From assembly GCF_007833355.1 (NCBI RefSeq), contig NZ_CP020914.1, positions 2,652,047 to 2,716,046 on the forward strand: a stretch of DNA of 64,000 nt. Direction: 5' to 3'. Of the stretch, positions 25,208-34,844 are shown in pieces. Position numbers and translations under genes: made by a program. Under the pieces are notes generated by a model, which had not been told where the DNA came from, ran no database searches, and was given only the letters and a program-made list of their open reading frames with translations. Within the stretch, counting starts at the first letter, position 1; each line of letters starts with the position of its first letter. This DNA is from Denitratisoma sp. DHT3. Lineage in GTDB: Bacteria > Pseudomonadota > Gammaproteobacteria > Burkholderiales > Rhodocyclaceae.

Positions 25208-25522
25208 ATGATTACCGTTATTGTTAAATACCAGACCCAAAAAAAATTCACTCAGGATGAAATCAACGCCATACTGCTCCATGGCGCAAAAAATATTTTC
25301 CTGGGCCTTCCTCATCTTTACAGTAAGCAGTTCTGTTTTGATACAGAAACCAGCCAAGGTCTATCGGTCTACCTATGGGAGTCCAGAGAACACGCTGATG
25401 CGTTTTTTACGCCTCAGTTCTTAGAGTCTTTCCAACAGAATATGGGTGTCATTCCAACTATTGAATATCACCCCACTGTTGTTACAGTAGACAATCGGCA
25501 GGGGGATATTCTCACCAATTAA
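25208..25522 (+). CDS. Small YdhR-like (dimeric alpha-beta barrel) protein
   Basis: The 104-residue protein (start ATG 25208, with GGAGA 6 bases upstream) has the layout of YdhR-type putative monooxygenases: a first beta strand (MITVIVKYQT), a helix, then GLPHLYSKQFCFDTETSQGL, YLWESREHADAFF and a final strand. Such proteins form dimeric ferredoxin-like barrels and some act on small hydrophobic substrates. The frame is also open to 25178. It follows the GMC gene by 55 bases, suggesting a shared pathway. The exact reaction is unknown. Confidence 0.62.
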   Translation: MITVIVKYQTQKKFTQDEINAILLHGAKNIFLGLPHLYSKQFCFDTETSQGLSVYLWESREHADAFFTPQFLESFQQNMGVIPTIEYHPTVVTVDNRQGDILTN

Positions 25523-27900
<2,378 letters not shown>

Positions 27901-28282
27901 TGTTTTGCTAGTGCAAAATGTACTAAGTTGATGATTCAACATGATTTATTGAATTTTCGGCTGTTGATGCCGGGCGTTCTTGGCTCTATCCTTGAGCCAA
28001 AATACCCATGCCCATGCATTAACAATGAGCCCGTTTTCAACCTACTGCTGTATTGACCCAGCGAAACCTGCTCAACTTACGCCGCTAATGCAAAGGCCTC
28101 GGCTGGCGTTTTCATGCTGCGGGCCTCAAGGGGCGGATCAAGTGGCTGCCCCTGCGGTATGCCGGTGCCAATCTGGAAGTGGGCCGCGTGACGCGGCGTT
28201 TCAATGCAATGCGGAATTGGACCAAGCTGCCGACCGGCCGGACACCGACCGGTCCTGAGGTGCTCCCCGCTCATCCTGACCG
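27901..28282. other. Gene-free stretch with scraps of coding sequence
   Basis: No intact gene is seen in these 380 bases. The first half is AT-rich. A possible IS30-type C-terminal scrap lies at 28077-28121 on the minus strand. From about 28115 the plus strand has an open stretch (LKGRIKWLPLRYAGANLEVG and on, through NAMRNWTKL) that looks protein-like but has no start and was not recognised. Composition returns to GC-rich at about 28090. Confidence 0.5.
28077..28121 (-). pseudogene. Possible C-terminal scrap of an IS30-family transposase
   Basis: The minus strand ends a frame with RSMKTPAEAFALAA and a TAA stop at 28077. The last residues of many IS30 transposases read RPRKTLGxxTPAEAF..., so this may be the very end of such a gene. 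Upstream sequence does not continue the match. The evidence is a short motif only. Confidence 0.3.
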
Positions 28283-28579
28283 CTATTCCAGCAACGTCCG
28301 GCACTTCTCGCACTCCTCCCAGGGCAGGCATTCGCAGACCCTGGGCAACGGCCTATAGCGGCTGCCGACAATCACCTGCGAAGCAGCCGTCGCTTTGGCG
28401 CGGGGCGACGCGGGCGGCGCCGTGCTGGTCCCGTCGTGGGCTTGCGGCGACCAGCGGGCAAAGGGGGCCAGGTCGGTCTGGTTGACCACGTACCAGGTCT
28501 TGCGCGCGGGGTCCCAGCGGGCGCCCAGTTTCTTCGCCTCGTCCTTTTCGGCAAAAGGCACTTTCAGGTCCATTCTCAT
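28283..28579 (-). CDS. DUF5710 domain protein
   Basis: The 98-residue protein opens MRMDLKVPFAEKDEAKKLGA followed by RWDPARKTWYV, the DUF5710 motif: a small domain common in proteins linked to plasmids, integrative elements and DNA metabolism. The C-terminal part holds CECLPWEECEKC, with four cysteines that could bind a metal. Its ATG overlaps the stop of the upstream gene by 4 bases (ATGA), so the two are translationally coupled and probably work together. Its molecular role is unknown. Confidence 0.8.
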   Translation of the reverse strand: MRMDLKVPFAEKDEAKKLGARWDPARKTWYVVNQTDLAPFARWSPQAHDGTSTAPPASPRAKATAASQVIVGSRYRPLPRVCECLPWEECEKCRTLLE

Positions 28580-29421
28580 TGCGGGGCTCCTTTACGGTAG
28601 GGCAGCAAGGCCCGGGCCGCCTCGATGCGATGCGCGATCGGGCATTGCGGATCGTTCATCACCGCCATGAGAAAAGCTTCCGGGTTGGCGTAAGCGCCGG
28701 CCGGCGCGTACTGCGGTTCCGCATGGGGCTGTGCCGCCGTGGGCGGGGTTTCCGTCGCGCAGGTTGGCGGCGATTCCAGGCGCGCCAGGGCGTGTTGGAA
28801 GGCTCGCGCGTCGATGCTCCTGCATCCGGCCAGGATGTCCGCCTGCCCCGCGGGGTTGGGTTGAATGTCCAGTCCCGGCTCGTCGGCGAACATGCCGCCC
28901 AGGCCGGGATCGATGAATGCCGACCAGCGCCGGGTGGCCTCGCGATAGGCCGGCACCAGATCGACGCGGCAGGCGCGGTCGTCCGCTGATGAGGGGTGGC
29001 ACTGGACCTGCGCGGCCTCCGGCAGGTAGCGCCGCACCAGCGCCTGCACGAACTGATGCGCCTGTGCCAGCGGAACGGGTGTCGCCAGTGAAAGCCAGAG
29101 CTGATAACCCGCCAGGCCGGAGACGGCCAGGGCCGGCGCGGGTAGGTCCAGTTCGGATTGCAGGCGTTCGCACAGTCCGGCGATCAGAGGCCAGTCCCGG
29201 CCGCGCTCCAGTGAGATGACCAGGGTGCGGGTGGTGCGGGCGGGGGTGACGAGGTCGATCGTCAGGTGCTGTCCCTGGCTCAGGCTGCGCTGGAGACGTT
29301 CTCCGCTGAAGGGGACGGGCGCCTCGTCCCGGGGCGTGTCGTCCGGGCCGTGTGTCGCGGGATAGACCATTTGGCCGGGTATCAGGTAGAGCCGTTCCAG
29401 CTCGGTCGAAAGAGAATTCAT
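28576..29421 (-). CDS. Unknown protein, possibly a degenerate primase-fold (AEP-like) protein
   Basis: The start was set at ATG 29421 (MNSLSTELERLYLIPGQMVY), giving 281 residues; an upstream extension is open but looks non-coding. Residues of about 95-200 (TLVISLERGRDW, AVSGLAGYQLWLSLATPVPL, CHPSS, ACRVDLVP) resemble in order the motifs of archaeo-eukaryotic primase-type domains, where SGxGYHLWhhF precedes the active-site region, but the paired acidic residues of motif I are not evident. The C-terminus (FLMAVMNDPQCPIAHRIEAA then RALLPY) resembles a motif seen in phage terminase small subunits and mobile-element proteins. It is coupled to the DUF5710 gene. Function is inferred weakly. Confidence 0.45.
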   Translation of the reverse strand: MNSLSTELERLYLIPGQMVYPATHGPDDTPRDEAPVPFSGERLQRSLSQGQHLTIDLVTPARTTRTLVISLERGRDWPLIAGLCERLQSELDLPAPALAVSGLAGYQLWLSLATPVPLAQAHQFVQALVRRYLPEAAQVQCHPSSADDRACRVDLVPAYREATRRWSAFIDPGLGGMFADEPGLDIQPNPAGQADILAGCRSIDARAFQHALARLESPPTCATETPPTAAQPHAEPQYAPAGAYANPEAFLMAVMNDPQCPIAHRIEAARALLPYRKGAPQ

Positions 29422-29587
29422 GGTGATGCGGTAAAGGATCGGATCGGTCGGCGCGTCGGGGCTTTTTTGTGGCGGCCGCAGGGTCGTGAATGATACGGAG
29501 GATGACGACTTCCAAGACGCGACGGTGCGAAAATCTGCCGCCGCGCAATGCCGCTTCGAGTGCTCCCATAAGCGGTACAGTTCCACC

Positions 29588-30661
29588 ATGAGAATCTACA
29601 TCGCCTGCCTGCTTGCCGCCTTCTCCCTGCCCGCCCTGGCCATCGGCTCGGGCGAGTGCGCGCCCCGCGACGGCTTGACGCCCATTTGCGGCCTGAACCA
29701 ACCGGGCGACCTGGAACCCCTGCCCGACGGCCGCCACCTGCTGGTGACGCAGATAAACATGGGCACCAGCAGCTTCGGCGTGATCTGGCGGCCGGGCCAG
29801 CTGACCCGGGTGGATGCGGCCAGCGGCGCAAAGGTCCCGGCCTATCCCCGCCCGGGTGCTCTGGTGCGCGCCAAGCCGAGCCGGGGATGGGGCGATCCCG
29901 CCTGTCCGGGCGAGATCGGCCCGGCCCTGTCGCCGGGCGGGCTGCACCTGTCCCGCCGCGGCGACGGCGTGTGGCAGTTGCTGGTGGTGAACCATGGCGT
30001 GCGCGAATCGGTGGAGTTCTTCGAACTCGGCCGCGACGGCCTCGAATGGCGGGGCTGTGCGGTCGCCCCGGCGGCCAGCCTGCTCGGCGATGTGGCGGCG
30101 CTGCCCGGCGGCGCCTTCGCCGCGACGAATATGGTCGATGGCCACCGCCTCGACCGCGTGGCGCGCATCGGCGAGGCCGTGGCCAAGGGCGAGGACACCG
30201 GCTTTGTCCTGACCTGGGCACCCGCCACGGGCTGGAAGAAAATACCCGGCTCCGAGGGCACGCTGCCCAAGGGCATCCAGACCGACGGCGACGGGCGCCA
30301 TGTCTATTACAGCGTCGGCGGGCCGCAGGCGGAAGTGCGCAAGATCGCCGTGGCGACGGGAACACGGGTGGCGGCGGCGCGCAACCTCCAGTCCGATCGG
30401 CTCTCCTGGGACGGCAGGCGGCTGCTGGCGACGGGCTTCGCCGGGCCTTACCGGGCCGATGCCTGCGGCAAGGAAGTAGGACGCTGTCCCGCGCCTTTCC
30501 ACATCACCGCGCTCGACCCCGCGACACTGGCCGCGACCCGTCTGTTCAGCCAGGATGGCAGCGCCCTGGACGGTGCCACGGTGGCCGTTCCCCAGGGCCG
30601 CCGCTGGTTCCTGGGCAGTTTCATCGGCCGGCACATTCTGTCGGTCCCCCGCCCGCAATGA
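29588..30661 (+). CDS. Secreted beta-propeller (SMP-30-like) protein
   Basis: The 357-residue protein begins at ATG 29588 with a clear signal peptide (MRIYIACLLAAFSLPALA, cleavage near residue 19), so it is exported. The mature part repeats short blade-like segments such as GDLEPLPDGRHLLVTQINMG, ALSPGGLHLSRRGDG, VAALPGGAFAATNMVDGHRL and KGIQTDGDGRHVYYS, which resemble SMP-30/gluconolactonase or strictosidine-synthase-like six-bladed propellers. Such enzymes hydrolyse lactones or esters using a metal. It is divergent from the DUF5710 pair. The catalytic residues were not mapped. Confidence 0.65.
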   Translation: MRIYIACLLAAFSLPALAIGSGECAPRDGLTPICGLNQPGDLEPLPDGRHLLVTQINMGTSSFGVIWRPGQLTRVDAASGAKVPAYPRPGALVRAKPSRGWGDPACPGEIGPALSPGGLHLSRRGDGVWQLLVVNHGVRESVEFFELGRDGLEWRGCAVAPAASLLGDVAALPGGAFAATNMVDGHRLDRVARIGEAVAKGEDTGFVLTWAPATGWKKIPGSEGTLPKGIQTDGDGRHVYYSVGGPQAEVRKIAVATGTRVAAARNLQSDRLSWDGRRLLATGFAGPYRADACGKEVGRCPAPFHITALDPATLAATRLFSQDGSALDGATVAVPQGRRWFLGSFIGRHILSVPRPQ

Positions 30662-30766
30662 AGTTCCTCGGTTCATGCGTGCGGCGCCAGGGAACCTTGC
30701 AGTCATGGTGCTGTCACAATCATCGGCCATCATGGCCATGCATCAAGAACAGAGGAAAAAACGAAA

Positions 30767-30826
30767 ATGGAATGCGAAGATTTTCTCGAGCCCCTGGAGG
30801 GCCCGGAATACGACGACGATCTGTAG
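30767..30826 (+). CDS. Possible tiny acidic peptide (19 residues)
   Basis: An ATG at 30767 with AGAGGA 10 bases upstream opens a 19-codon frame: MECEDFLEPLEGPEYDDDL, stop TAG. Nine of 19 residues are Asp or Glu, and there is one Cys and one Tyr. A strong terminator follows 22 bases after the stop, so a short separate transcript is plausible. It resembles no peptide I know. It could be chance, but the ribosome-binding site, the tight terminator and the lack of any other gene nearby make it worth listing. Confidence 0.35.
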   Translation: MECEDFLEPLEGPEYDDDL

Positions 30827-30848
30827 AAAGTATTTTTGAACCGTACCG

Positions 30849-30875
30849 AGCCGCCGCGAGCGGCTTTTTGTTTTT
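30849..30875 (+). terminator. Intrinsic terminator
   Basis: A 6-bp stem (AGCCGC/GCGGCT) with a 5-base loop is followed by TTTTGTTTTT. It would end a plus-strand transcript reading through 30767-30826 or from the propeller gene. Confidence 0.8.
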
Positions 30876-30938
30876 CTGCCCGGCAGGCCCGAGAGGATGG
30901 CGTCGCGCACGGCCGACAACTCGGGACTGACGCCGCTG

Positions 30939-31952
30939 TCAATGCAAGCGCGCATCGGTGCGTGCTTGCAAGTGGCGCGCCGCACGGCCAAGCGGCGAGG
31001 ACTTCACTCGCCGTCGGTCTTCCCGGCCGGATCCTCGTCCGGCTCGATCCCCCAGTCGCCGTGCCGGTACCAGTCTTCGCCCAGCAGCTCCATCGGATGC
31101 TGGGTGCGCTCGGAACCGTTGCCGCAGCCGAGGTCGGTTACCGGGCAATACTTGTCGCAACCCCAGCAAATGCGCTCGGGGTGCTTGGGGTGCAGGGGGA
31201 ATTTCTTGGCCACGCCGCAACGATAAGTCCGCGGGTCGATTTTGTCGAATGACCATGAAGCCGGCGCGGCTCTCCATGCGCCGGGGCGCTCCCGCGTCTT
31301 CAGATTCGCTGAAAACGGCGTCCTCCGGCAGTCGCGACTTCGGCAACCTGGCGTTGAAGTCGCCGTCGCTGCGATAGCCGAGGCTGACCAGCACGATGCC
31401 GGTCAGGCCGCGGGCCGCGAGGCCGAGTTCCTCGTCGAGAATTTTCCGGTTGAAGCCCTCCATCGGGCAGGCATCGATCTCGAGACCGGCCGCGGCCAGA
31501 AGCAGAAAGCCGAGGGCGATGTAGACCTGCTTCACCATCCAGTCCTGCAAATCGTTCTGCTTGTCGCGATGCAGGCTGACGTAGCCCTTGCGCGTCGCGT
31601 CCTGCCGGCTCCGGGCCTCGGGTTCGGCAAGACGCCCGTCGTGGTCCTCCTGATCCAGCAGCGTCGCCAGATAGGCATCGTCGAGATCGGTGCGGCTGCA
31701 AAGCACGATCACATGGGAGGCATCGCGGATCTTCGGCGCGTTGTAGGCATGGCCGCCCACCATCGCCCTGGCGAGACGCTCCTTGCCGGCATCGCTGCTG
31801 GCGATGAAGAAGTGCCAGGGCTGGCTATTCACCGACGACGGACTGTTGCGCAGCACGGCGCGCAACTGGTCGATGACGGGGTGGGGGATTTTCCTGGTCG
31901 GATCGAAAGCCTTGCAGGTGTGACGGTTTTGGGCGGCGTGGATGATTTGCAT
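30939..31952 (-). CDS. nfsB: NfsB-type NAD(P)H nitroreductase with a long C-terminal read-through
   Basis: Residues 1-217 match NfsB-type oxygen-insensitive nitroreductases: an MQIIHAAQNRHTCKAFDPTR N-terminus, NSPSSVNSQPWHFF for FMN binding, DQEDHDGR, and the end DFNARLPKSRLPEDAVF. These FMN dimers reduce nitroaromatics and quinones. The frame does not stop at the usual place near 31300 but runs on for 120 unrelated, arginine-rich residues, overlapping all of the DUF3079 gene in another frame. The extension is probably not conserved; either the stop has been lost or there is a frameshift near codon 218. Confidence 0.85.
   Translation of the reverse strand: MQIIHAAQNRHTCKAFDPTRKIPHPVIDQLRAVLRNSPSSVNSQPWHFFIASSDAGKERLARAMVGGHAYNAPKIRDASHVIVLCSRTDLDDAYLATLLDQEDHDGRLAEPEARSRQDATRKGYVSLHRDKQNDLQDWMVKQVYIALGFLLLAAAGLEIDACPMEGFNRKILDEELGLAARGLTGIVLVSLGYRSDGDFNARLPKSRLPEDAVFSESEDAGAPRRMESRAGFMVIRQNRPADLSLRRGQEIPPAPQAPRAHLLGLRQVLPGNRPRLRQRFRAHPASDGAAGRRLVPARRLGDRAGRGSGREDRRRVKSSPLGRAARHLQARTDARLH
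31004..31213 (-). CDS. DUF3079 family protein
   Basis: The 69-residue product starts with GTG at 31213 (MAKKFPLHPKHPERICWGCD) and continues KYCP, CGNGSERTQHPMELLGEDWY. The three cysteines in CWGCDKYC plus a further Cys in CGNGSERTQHP are the DUF3079 signature and suggest metal binding. It lies inside the 3' extension of the nitroreductase frame. No good ribosome-binding site is seen, so it may depend on translation of the upstream gene. Function is unknown. Confidence 0.82.
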   Translation of the reverse strand: MAKKFPLHPKHPERICWGCDKYCPVTDLGCGNGSERTQHPMELLGEDWYRHGDWGIEPDEDPAGKTDGE

Positions 31953-32058
31953 GAGCGGACCTGATGATGATCGGGGAGCGGAGTGCCGCGTTCAGTATCG
32001 CATGGCGATACTGTGCCGGTGCGCTGATGGGCGCCGCTCCTGGCGCTTCTGGAAATGA

Positions 32059-32082
32059 CAAGGCCCCGCGCGCGGGGCCTTG
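32059..32082 (-). terminator. Perfect GC-rich hairpin after a small secreted peptide gene
   Basis: A 24-base perfect palindrome (half-site CAAGGCCCCGCG) lies 22 bases after the stop of the gene at 32105-32227. There is no long T run, so termination would be weak, but the symmetry and place suggest a transcript end for both strands. Confidence 0.6.
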
Positions 32083-32104
32083 GAGTGACGACGTCGTTGC
32101 CTGC

Positions 32105-32227
32105 TTACTTCGCGGCGGGGGCCTTGGCGGCATCCGTCTTCTCGGCGGCGGCGGGTGCCGGCGCATCGGCGGCAAAAGCGGAAACAGCGAACAGGCCAGC
32201 CAGCACAGCGGTCAGAATCTTGGACAT
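32105..32227 (-). CDS. Small secreted alanine-rich peptide
   Basis: A 40-residue product starts at ATG 32227 with AAGGGA 6 bases upstream. Residues 1-20 form a signal peptide (MSKILTAVLAGLFAVSAFAA). The short mature part (DAPAPAAAEKTDAAKAPAAK) is made of Ala, Pro, Lys and Asp, low in complexity and probably disordered in the periplasm. A GC-rich hairpin follows. Such peptides are common and poorly studied; no function can be given. Confidence 0.7.
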   Translation of the reverse strand: MSKILTAVLAGLFAVSAFAADAPAPAAAEKTDAAKAPAAK

Positions 32228-32367
32228 TTCATTTCCCTTCGTTTCGAAAATAGCGCACATGCGCCTGCTTCCAATAACGAGTGGTACCGTGCGGTGCTGA
32301 CGGCGACAACGTAACCGTTTGTTAATCTGTCCGCCGCTGTCCGGCCGCTGTCAATAGGATATTCCCC

Positions 32368-34449
32368 ATGGCGCTCGAGACTATTCCCACCTACTGCGCG
32401 TTGTGCATCTCCCGCTGCGGCTGCCTGGCCACCGTCGAGGACGGGCGGCTGGCGCGCATCGAGCCGGATCCGCTGCATCCGACCGGCAGGAGCATCTGCG
32501 TCAAGGCCCGCGCGGCGCCGGAACTGGTGGCGCATCCGGCGCGGCTGACCACGCCGTTGCGCCGTACCCGGCCGAAGGGCGAGATGGACGCGGGCTGGCA
32601 AGCGATCGGTTGGGACGAGGCCATCGCCCTCGCCGGCGAGCGGCTCCGTGCCGCCGGTCCGGCGGCGACCGCCTTCGCCGTGGCCACGCCGAGCGGCACG
32701 GCGATCGCCGACAGCTTCGGCTGGATCCATCGCCTCGCCCATCTCTGGGGCAGCCCCAACATGGTGTTCGCCACCGAGAACTGCAACTGGCACCGCGATT
32801 TCGGTCCTTTCCTGACCTGGGGCAACGGCCTGGGCATGCCCGATTACGAACGCACCGCCACCATCCTGCTGTGGGGCTGCAACCCCACCGTCACCTGGCT
32901 TGCCCAGGCCGAGCAGATCCGCGCCGCGCAGCGCCGCGGCGCCCGCCTGATCGCGGTGGACCCGCGCCAGGGCGGGCTCGCCAACGGCGCCGACCTCTGG
33001 CTGCCGCTGCGGCCGGGCACCGATGCCGCGCTGGCCCTGGGCCTGATCCATCTGCTGCTGGCAGCGGACGGCGCCGACACCGATTTCCTGCGCCGCCACT
33101 CCGACGCCTTTGCCTCCGCACCGGACGGCGAAGGCATGGTGCTGGAGCGCCTCGCCGAACTGGCTGCGGCTTGGCCGCCGGAGCGGGTCGCGCGCGAGAC
33201 CGGGATCGACACGGAGCTGCTGCAGCGGACCGCCGAATTGCTGGCGACGGCGAAGCCGGTGTCGCTCTACACCTGGACCGGCACCTGCCAGCAGGAGCAG
33301 GCGACGGCGGCCAGCCGCGCCATCAACATCCTCTACGCGCTGACCGGCAGCCTCGGGCAGCCGGGCGGCAACCGCTGGTTCCCCAAGCCGCGGTTGAACG
33401 ACATCGCGGCCTTCGAGGCCGTCCCGCCGGAATGCCGGCAACGCACCCTGGGTCTGGCCGAGCGGCCCCTGGGCCCGCCTTCGCGCGGCTGGATCACCAG
33501 CCGCGATCTCTATCGCACCATCGTCAGCGGCGAGCCCTACCCGGTGCGCGCATTGGTGGCTTTCGGCGGCAATTTCCTGGTGTCCAAGCCGGCGACCCGG
33601 CACGCCGAGGCGGCCCTGGCGAAGCTCGATTTCTTCGTCCAGACCGAGCTGTTCGAGACGCCCACCGCGCGCTGGGCCGACCTGCTGCTGCCCGCCGCGT
33701 CGTGCTGGGAACGCGAAGGCTTGCAGGCCGGCTTCATGGTGACGCCGGCCGCCGACGCCCATCTCCAGTTGCGCCCGGCCGTGGTGGCGCCGCCCGGCGC
33801 GGCGCGGGCCGACACCCGCATCGTCTTCGACCTGGCGGCGGCCCTGGGGCTCGCCGAGGACTTCTTCGGCGGTAGTCCGGAAGCCGGCCTCGCCCACGTG
33901 CTGGCGCCCAGCGGCGTCGACGCCGCGGCGCTGCGGGCCGCACCGCGCGGCCTGACGGTGCCGCAGCTGAGCGCCGAGCCGGCGCTGGCGCCGATCTCCC
34001 TGTGGTGCGCGGAACTCGCCGCGCACGGCGGCCAGGCGCTGCCCGAATTCACGCCGCCCGCCGCGGCGGCGGACCTGCCCTACGCGCTGACCTGCGGCAA
34101 GACCGCCCACTACTGCCACAGCCAGTTCCGCCAGCTGGAGTCGCTGCGCTCGCGCCAGCCCGGACCGGAGGCCGAACTGGCGTCGGATGTCGCCGCCGCC
34201 CGCGGCATCGCCAGCGGCGACGCGATCGTGATCCGCACCGCCGACGCCGAGATGCACTGCACCGCGCTGGTCAGCCGCAAGCTCGCCGCCGGCACCGTCT
34301 GGGCGCATTACGGCTGGTGGGATGCGCAACAACCGATCAACTACAATGCCTGCATCGACGGCGAGCGCTTCGACAGCGTCTCCGGCAGCAATGCCTTGCG
34401 CGGCGTCCCCTGCGACGTGCGGCGCCGCCTTCCGCTGGACCCTGGTTGA
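32368..34449 (+). CDS. Molybdopterin oxidoreductase (DMSO reductase family, FDH/Nap-like)
   Basis: The 693-residue protein carries an N-terminal 4Fe-4S motif C10-x2-C13-x3-C17-x26-C44, followed by the conserved lysine (CVKA). Blocks typical of molybdenum bis-MGD enzymes follow: WDEAIALAG, LLWGCNPTVTWLAQA, RRGARLIAVDPR, and a C-terminal MGD-binding region near GTVWAHYGWWD. C139 in ENCNWH is in the place of the Mo-ligating Cys/SeCys of formate dehydrogenase and periplasmic nitrate reductase. There is no Tat signal, so it is cytoplasmic. No electron-transfer or maturation partner is encoded nearby, so the substrate is unknown. Confidence 0.85.
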   Translation: MALETIPTYCALCISRCGCLATVEDGRLARIEPDPLHPTGRSICVKARAAPELVAHPARLTTPLRRTRPKGEMDAGWQAIGWDEAIALAGERLRAAGPAATAFAVATPSGTAIADSFGWIHRLAHLWGSPNMVFATENCNWHRDFGPFLTWGNGLGMPDYERTATILLWGCNPTVTWLAQAEQIRAAQRRGARLIAVDPRQGGLANGADLWLPLRPGTDAALALGLIHLLLAADGADTDFLRRHSDAFASAPDGEGMVLERLAELAAAWPPERVARETGIDTELLQRTAELLATAKPVSLYTWTGTCQQEQATAASRAINILYALTGSLGQPGGNRWFPKPRLNDIAAFEAVPPECRQRTLGLAERPLGPPSRGWITSRDLYRTIVSGEPYPVRALVAFGGNFLVSKPATRHAEAALAKLDFFVQTELFETPTARWADLLLPAASCWEREGLQAGFMVTPAADAHLQLRPAVVAPPGAARADTRIVFDLAAALGLAEDFFGGSPEAGLAHVLAPSGVDAAALRAAPRGLTVPQLSAEPALAPISLWCAELAAHGGQALPEFTPPAAAADLPYALTCGKTAHYCHSQFRQLESLRSRQPGPEAELASDVAAARGIASGDAIVIRTADAEMHCTALVSRKLAAGTVWAHYGWWDAQQPINYNACIDGERFDSVSGSNALRGVPCDVRRRLPLDPG

Positions 34450-34467
34450 TTTCCGGAGACGCCACCC

Positions 34468-34815
34468 ATGACCCTGCTGCTCGCTTGGCTCATCAACACG
34501 CTTTCCCTGATGGCGGTGGCCTATCTGCTGCCGTCGATCCGGGTCGACAGCTTCACCACCGCCCTCGTCGCCGCGCTGATGCTGGGACTGGTGAATACCT
34601 TCATCCGGCCGCTGCTGGTGTTGTTGACCCTGCCGGCGACCATCCTCACCCTGGGGCTGTTCATCTTCGTCATCAACGGCCTGCTGTTCTGGTTCGTCGG
34701 CTCCTTCCTGCGCGGCTTCACGGTGGCCGACTTCTGGTCGGGGGTGCTGGGTGCGGTGCTCTACAGCCTGATCTCCTGGCTGCTGTCGACGCTGCTGCTG
34801 TCGAACCGATCCTGA
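34468..34815 (+). CDS. Phage-holin family IV / YvlD-like membrane protein
   Basis: The 115-residue product is almost entirely hydrophobic, with four predicted membrane helices (about residues 3-22, 28-48, 55-78 and 84-110). The motifs NTFIRPLL, LTLPATILTLGLF and FVINGLLFW are those of the PF04020 family of small four-helix membrane proteins. Despite the family name these are mostly chromosomal and not lytic. Function is unknown. It starts 18 bases after the molybdoenzyme stop and may share its transcript. Confidence 0.85.
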   Translation: MTLLLAWLINTLSLMAVAYLLPSIRVDSFTTALVAALMLGLVNTFIRPLLVLLTLPATILTLGLFIFVINGLLFWFVGSFLRGFTVADFWSGVLGAVLYSLISWLLSTLLLSNRS

Positions 34816-34844
34816 TTCCACAAATGTCCTGTGAGTCGCCTGCC

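Noticed and set aside
32212..34821. An 869-codon minus-strand frame opposite the molybdoenzyme.
   Set aside because: Composition (Arg, Gly, Gln-rich) and full overlap with a conserved enzyme mark it as a shadow.
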